This document shows, in pieces, positions 58,106 to 64,000 of a stretch of DNA of 64,000 nucleotides (positions within the stretch are counted from its first letter, which is position 1; each line of letters starts with the position of its first letter). The DNA is from Microcebus murinus (taxonomy: Eukaryota; Chordata; Mammalia; Primates; Cheirogaleidae): NCBI RefSeq assembly GCF_040939455.1, contig NC_134126.1, forward strand, positions 3,158,375 to 3,222,374, in the 5' to 3' direction. A program made the translations under genes and the position numbers. The notes beneath the pieces are model-generated. The model ran no database searches and was not told the DNA's origin. It saw nothing but the letters and a program-made list of their open reading frames with translations.

Positions 58106-59004
58106 TAAAATTTTAAAGATATTCTTGGACTTTTTAAAAAATACCAAAATTCAGTGATTTATGTGTTAAAAATATAAGCTGAAGAAATAAACGAGAAAAT
58201 TTTCTAAAAGTACAGAGAAAAATAGATAATAAAATGGTATTCAGAAGATCAATATAGAGAGTCTAATAACCATCTTTAAAGGAGAGTGGAGAAAACAGGG
58301 AATTAGTGAAATTGTGAAAAGCAGAAGAAAATTTCACAAATCTGAGTCTTTAGTTTGAAAAATTCTGCTGAGAGCCCAACACAAGTAATTAAAAGCAATA
58401 GCACAACCACCTAAACATATTATTACGAAAATTCACTACACTAAAGATAAGCATTACACAGTGCAAATATACATGTATACACACTCACATATTTCAAAAT
58501 GGCCATTGCAAAAGAATAATAATTATATTGCAATATGGCCTTTCATGAAAACATAGGATGCTAGCAAATAATGTAATATTGCCTGCAATGTAATGAGAGA
58601 AAATTATCTTTCAACTAAGAATTATATTCCATGCCAAAATATTAGAAAATATATGAAAACTGAATAGGGATTTTCAGGCATTGAAAGACTCATAAAGTTA
58701 TTTGTCATATACAATTTCTTAAAGTTTACTTGAAAGTGTAGTCTAGTAATAGCTGAAGATATAACAACAGAGAGAATAAAATTGTGTTCAATATACTACA
58801 TGAAGCACAGAAGAAAGGTAAATGGAAGAAACCAAAAAATATCTCCATGGGCAGCCTGGTGATCAGTGAACCTGGATTTGACCAGCGGAGTGGGAAGCTA
58901 CGGAGGTGAGTGGAGGGGGGTGATTTGTAGACTAGCAACTGTGCTGATAAATAGATCAGAAAATATACACCCATCCCCTCCTCCCCCCTCCACCCACCCA
59001 ATAA
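58106..59004. other. AT-rich sequence with a pyrimidine tract
   Basis: No gene recognised. A C/T-rich tract at 58972-59000 (G-rich on the minus strand) adjoins the 3' end of the next L1 and may belong to it. Confidence 0.4.
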
Positions 59005-59197
59005 CCGATAAATGTTTTGGGTTCTTTTGACATTTTGGTTACATTTTATATATTTGCCGTTCCCTAGGAAGGGTTAGAGGTATGCCCTTCCCCTCTACAA
59101 TGCTCACCACATCCCTCAGATGTGGGTCTAACCCCCATCCTGCCCCACGAATCCCTGGTGAGGACCACCACCATTTGAGCACCATAGTTTTAATCAG

Positions 59198-62100
59198 TCA
59201 ATACCAATTTGATGGCAAGTACATGTGGAGCCCATTTTCCTGATTTTGTGTTGCCTCACTTTGGATAATGGGCTTAGGCTTAATCCAGGATAGTATAAAC
59301 GGTGCTAGCTCTCTGTCATTTCTTAGAATTGAGTAATATTCCGTTGTGAACATATACCAAATTTTAATTATCCACTCATGAATTGACAGGCACTTGGGTT
59401 GTTTCCATGTCCTTGCAATAGTGAATTGTGCTGCCATAAACATTCGGGGGCAGATGTCTTTATAATAGAATGTCTTATGCTCTTTTGGCTAGATACCTAA
59501 TAATGCTATTGCTAGATTGAATGGTATTTCTATTTTTAGCTGTTGGAGGTATCTCCAAATTCTTTCCCACAGAAGTTGCACTAATTTGCAGTCCCGCCAG
59601 GAGTGTAAGAGTGTTCCTGTCTCTCCACATCCTCACCAGCATTTGTTGTTTTAGGATTTCTTGATACAGGCCATCCTCACTGGGGTTAGGTGGTGTCTCA
59701 TTGTGGTTTTGATTTGCATTTCTCTAATGCTTAGAGATGTTGAGCATTTTTTTATATGTTTGCTGGCCATTATTCTGTCTTCTTTGGAGAAGTTTCTGTT
59801 CATTTCCATTGCCCATTTCTTGATGGAGTTGTTTGATTTTTTCTTGTTTATTCTTTTAAGTTCTAGATAGATTCTTGTTATACCTTTATCTGAAGTGTAG
59901 AGAGTGAATATTTTCTGCCACTCTGTGGGTTGTCTATTTGCTCTAATGATAGTTTCCTTGGCAGTGCAGAAACATTTTAATTTGATCAGATCCCATTTGT
60001 TTATTTTTGATGTGGCAGTGATTGCCTTGGGGGTCTTCCTCATGAATTCTTTGCCTAGACCAATATCTGATAGGGTTTTCCCAACATCTTCTTCTAGGAT
60101 TCTTAAAGTTTCATGCCTTAGGTTTAGATCTGTTATCGATCTTGAGTGAATTTTTGTGAGGGGTGAGAGGTTGGGGTCTTCTGCATGTTGCTAATCAGTT
60201 TTCCCAGCACCATTTATTGAAGAGAGACTCTTTTCCCCATAGTATATTTTTGCCTGCTTTATCAAAGATTAGGTTACCGTATACAGATGGTTTGATCTCA
60301 GGAATCTCAGATCTATTCCAGATATCAATGTTTCTGTTCTTGTGCCAGTACCAGGCAGATTTTACTATTATTGCCTCATAGTACAGCTTGAAGTCAGGAA
60401 GACTGATCCTACCCAGTTTGTTCTTTTTACTTAAGATTGCTTTGGCTATACATGGTTTTCTCTGGTTCCATACAAAGTGAAGAATTATTTTTTTCTAGAT
60501 CTGTAAAGAATGCTGGTGGTATTTTGATGATGATTGCATTGATTCTGTAGATCACCTTAGGTAATATTGACATTTTAACAATATTGATTCTACCAAGCCA
60601 TGAGCATGGTAGATTTTTCCATCTGTTTAAATCATCTGCAATTTCTTTTTTTAGTGTTTCATAGCTCTCCTTATATAAATCTTTCATATCTCTCATTAGA
60701 TATACTTCTAGGTATTTAGTTTTCTTTGGAGCTATAGTAAAGGGTATTGTGTTTTTGATTTGAGTTTCTGCCTGATGGTTTTTGGCATATATGAATGCTT
60801 CTGATTTGTGTATATTGATTTTATACCTTGAAACTTTACTGAATTCATTTATCAGATCTAGGAGTCCCTTGGGGTTTTCTAGATATAATATAATATCATT
60901 GGCGAGGAGTAAGAGTTTGATTTCATCTGACCTGACTTAGATATCATTAATGCCCCTCTCATGCCTGATTGCTATAGCTAAGACTTTAAGCACTATGTTG
61001 AATAGGAGGGTAGAAAGTGGGCATCCTCGTCTAGTTCTGGTTTGAAGGGGGAATGATTTCAATTTCAAATTTTCCCCATTTAGAATGATGTTAGCCATTG
61101 GTTTTTCCTAAATGGATTTTATAAATTTAAGGTATGGGCAGTCTATGCCTATTTTGTTAAGGGTTTTTATCATAAAGGTATGTTGGACTTTATCAAATGC
61201 TTTTTCTGCATCAATTGACAGAATCATATGGTCTTTGTTTTTAACTTTATAAAGTAGATTGCATTTATAGACGTGCATATGTTCAACCAGCCTTGCATGC
61301 CAGGAATAAACCCCACTTGGTCATGGCGAATTATTTTTTTGATGTGCTGCTAATTCTATTTGCTAACATTTTGTTTAGGATTTTTGCATCTATGTTCATG
61401 AGGGATATTGGTCTGTAATTTTCTTTTTTTGTTGCATCCTTTCCTGGCTTTGGTATCAAGGTGATATTGGCTTCGTAGAATGAGTTAGGAAGAATACCAT
61501 CCTTCTCAATGGTGTGGAATAGTTTCTGTAGTATAGGTATGAGTTCATCTCTGAATGTTTGGTAGAACTCTGGGGTGTAGCCATCTGGCCTGGGACTTTT
61601 CCGTTTGGGGTGGTTTTTAATTACTGCTTTAATTTCTGAGCTTGTGATTGGTCTGTTCAAGAACTCATTTTCCTCCTGGGTGAACTTAGGGAGGTTGTGT
61701 GATTCCAGGAATCTGTCCATTCCATCTTCATTCTGTAGTTTCTGGGAATATAGATTTCTATATTAGTCAAACATAATGTTTTGTATTTCTGTGGAGTCTG
61801 TTGTGATCTCTCCTTTTTCATTTCTTATTGAGGTTATTAGAGTCCTTTCCATTTGAGTTCTTGTCAGCCTAGCCAGAGGGCTGTCAATTTTGTTGATCTT
61901 TTCAAAAAACCAGCTTCTGGTTTTGTTGATCTTCCATATAATTCTCTTATTCTGCATTTCATTTAGTTGAGCTTTGATCTTAGATATTTCTTTTCTTCTG
62001 CTAGGATCAGAATTGGTTTGCTCTTCTTTTTCCAGTTCCTTGAGTCTATTCATTAGGTTGTTGGTATCTAATCTTTCTGTTTTTTGGATGTGAGCACTTA

Positions 62101-62990
62101 TTGCTATTAGTTTTCCTCTCAGATATGCTTTTGCTGTATCCCAAAGGTTTTGGTAAGATGTGGCTCTGTTGTTGTTTTGTTTGAAGAAATGCTTGATTTC
62201 CTTCTGAATTTCTTCCTTGACCCAATAGTTATTCAACAGTAGGTTGTTTAGTTTCCATGACTTAGTGATGTGGTATGTATTTCTGTTAGAGTTGAACTCT
62301 AATTTTATACGATTATGTTCAAGAAGACACAAGGTATTATTTTTATTTTCTTGAATTTTTTGAGATCTGCTTTGTGGCCTAGTATGTGATCAATTTTTGA
62401 GAAGGATCCATGGGCTGCTGAGAAGAATGTAAATTCAACTTTGTTTGGGTGAAATGTTCTGTATAGATCTATCAGACCTTTTTGGTCAATAGCTTTGTTT
62501 AGGTCTCTTATTTCTTTACTTAATTTCTGTTTGGAGGTTCTATCCCGTTCATTTAGTGGTGTATTGAAGTCCCCTGCTACTATGGCAGTATTGTTTAAAG
62601 TGAAATTTAGCTCAGACAAGGTTTGCTTTATGTAATTGGGTGCTCCTGCATCAGGAGCATAAATATTAAGAATTGTTAAATCTTCTTATTGGATCTTCCC
62701 TTTCACCATTATGAAGTGGCCTTCTTTATCCTTTATTACTTTTGTTAATTTAAATCTAATGTTGTCTGTGAATTATATAGCAACCCCTGCTTTCTTTTGA
62801 CTTCCATTTGCCTGGATGATAGTTTTCCATCCCTTGATCTTCAGCCAGGAGGCATCTTTATGGTTTACCTGTGTTTCCTGTAGATAGCAAATACTAGGCT
62901 TATGGAATTTTATCCACTCTGCCAGCCTATGTCTTTTCAGAGGACAGTTTAAACCATTTACATTTATTGAGAGGATTTAAATTGGAGGAA
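59198..62990 (-). pseudogene. L1 ORF2 relic of the second element
   Basis: Endonuclease pieces: YLQETQ near 62880 (catalytic Glu retained), GDFNTPLNERDR and KIDHILGHK in 62305-62619. The linker and finger region is in 61763-62332 ([29 protein letters not shown]) and 61331-61720 ([37 protein letters not shown]). Near 60900 the reverse transcriptase box reads LAND in place of FADD, losing one catalytic Asp. Later pieces are at 60427-60696 ([23 protein letters not shown] is in this region), 59651-60043 ([25 protein letters not shown]) and 59198-59443 (MFMAAQFTIARTWKQPKC). Dead. Confidence 0.93.
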
Positions 62991-63087
62991 GATTTCCATT
63001 CATATTGATGGGTGAAGTCCTGTTGCTTTGACTTAGAGCTTGAGTCATCATGAAGTTCAAGATCTAGACTTTAATTCGTTGAGGATT

Positions 63088-64000
63088 TCATTTTGAGGAG
63101 TGTCTATTGCCCTGTTCACTGTGGAAGGCAGGTCTGAGAATTTCCTGTAGTGCTGGTCTGGTCTTTGCATATTCCTTCAGCGATTGTTTGTCTGAGAAGG
63201 ATTTTATTTCACCCTCATAAATGAAACTTAATTTTGCCAGATAAAGAATTCTAGGTTGGGCTTTGTTCTGTTTTAGAAGATTAAGGATAGGCACCCACTT
63301 TCTCCTGGCTTATAAGGTTTCAGAAGAGAAGTCTGCAGTTAGTCTGATAGGCTTTTCTTTATAGGTCATTTGTTATTTATGCCTTGGTGTACAGAGGATT
63401 GCTTCTTTCGCATTTATTTTGGTCAGCTTAATAAACACATGATGAGGCGATTGCCTATTCGCATGGTGTCTCCCAGGAGTTCTGTGTACTGCTTGAATTT
63501 GGATATCCAGATTTCTAGCTAGGTCCAGCGTATTTTCCTCCAATATGCCCTAGAATAAGTTTTCCAACCCTTGTGAATATTCTTCTTCCCCTTCTGGAAT
63601 GGCAACCATTCTGAGATTCGACTTTTTAACATAATCCCATACTTCCTATAAGCTTTGATCTTGTCTCTTGTTTCTGTGCATCCTTTCTTCCTCTGACTTG
63701 TTTAGCATGTAGGTATAATCTTCAAGCTCTGAGATTCTTTCTTCAGCATGATCTATCCTGTTTTTGAGGCTTTCCGCTGTTTTATGGAGTTCCTTGAATG
63801 TTTTCTTCATTGCTGAAATTTCTGCTTGGTTTCTCTGAATTACTTCTATATCTTTGGATAATTTTTCATTCATTTCCTGGATTGTTCTTGTGGTTTCTCT
63901 ATGTTGGGAATCTGTTTTCTCTTCGATTCCATTGAGCTTTCTAACAATCCACATTTGGAATTCTTCCTTTGTTAGTTTAATCATATCATTTAAGTTGGTG
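63088..64000 (-). pseudogene. L1 ORF1 relic of the second element, partial
   Basis: Coiled-coil part at 63646-63984 (FQMWIVRKLNGIEEK, heptads to RISELEDYTYMLN). The RRM part between 63300 and 63640 is broken. The C-terminal domain is at 63088-63294 (LLKQNKAQPRILYLAKL, SFIYEGEIKSFSDKQ, TRPALQEILRP). Its N-terminus lies beyond the window. Confidence 0.9.

Larger units (their letters stand above)
59005..64000 (-). mobile_element. Second long LINE-1, antisense, continuing past the window
   Basis: The minus strand holds ORF1 (from the window edge to about 63080), ORF2 (about 62990 to 59198) and a 3'UTR (to about 59005, with 'ttttgacattttggttacattttatat' and 'aatgctcaccacatccctcagatg'). At least the 5'UTR and the start of ORF1 lie outside. 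ORF2 is split by many stops and frameshifts. It differs from the L1 at 29.7-36.4 kb throughout and is a different, more decayed subfamily. Confidence 0.95.

Overview
The window looks like nuclear DNA from a strepsirrhine primate, most likely a lemur. It is AT-rich and dense in LINE-1, it carries dimeric 7SL-derived Alu elements, and several Alus have two features I associate with lemur-lineage Alu: a longer linker with a 'ttggccaa'-type motif between the arms, and a right arm reading 'gctaggctgacgccac'. Ancient mammalian repeats (MIR, MLT1/MaLR, old L1M) lie beneath younger insertions. I recognise no intact host protein-coding exon, so this is a gene desert or a deep intron. Almost every open frame present is an L1 relic, a transposase relic or an artefact of simple sequence.

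Layout. 1-10 kb: AT-rich unique sequence, a (GT)18 run, MIR relics and an old antisense L1 (5.3-7.15 kb). 10-13.5 kb: a 51-base poly(A), an Alu, a broken mariner and LTR pieces. 13.9-16.1 kb: a TG-rich array, then an isolated CpG-island-like block whose unique core (about 15.19-15.60 kb) is flanked by two GC-rich minisatellites. 16-29 kb: a tailless Alu fragment, a 436-bp inverted-repeat transposon nested in an MLT1-like LTR, a lemur-type Alu, a small rearranged L1, and a 220-bp minisatellite with a 55-bp higher-order period. 29.74-36.40 kb: a nearly complete antisense L1 (about 6.66 kb, probable 13-bp target duplication) with 5'UTR, ORF1, ORF2 and 3'UTR, all damaged.

37.4-39.1 kb: two solo LTRs. 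42.4-45.0 kb: a tailless U2 snRNA fragment, L1 fragments of both orientations and an Alu. 49.8-52 kb: an L1 with an inverted 5' segment (twin priming). 54.9-58.1 kb: a second mariner relic, another 5'-inverted L1 with an Alu at its inversion junction and a second Alu in its 3' end, then an L1 3' end split by a 531-bp solo LTR with a 6-bp target duplication. 59-64 kb: a second long antisense L1 that runs off the window.

No set of genes here works together as a system. The informative content is the layered insertion history, the isolated CpG-rich block and the minisatellites. Family names come from recognition by eye. Boundaries marked approximate could shift by tens of bases, and no database search was run.
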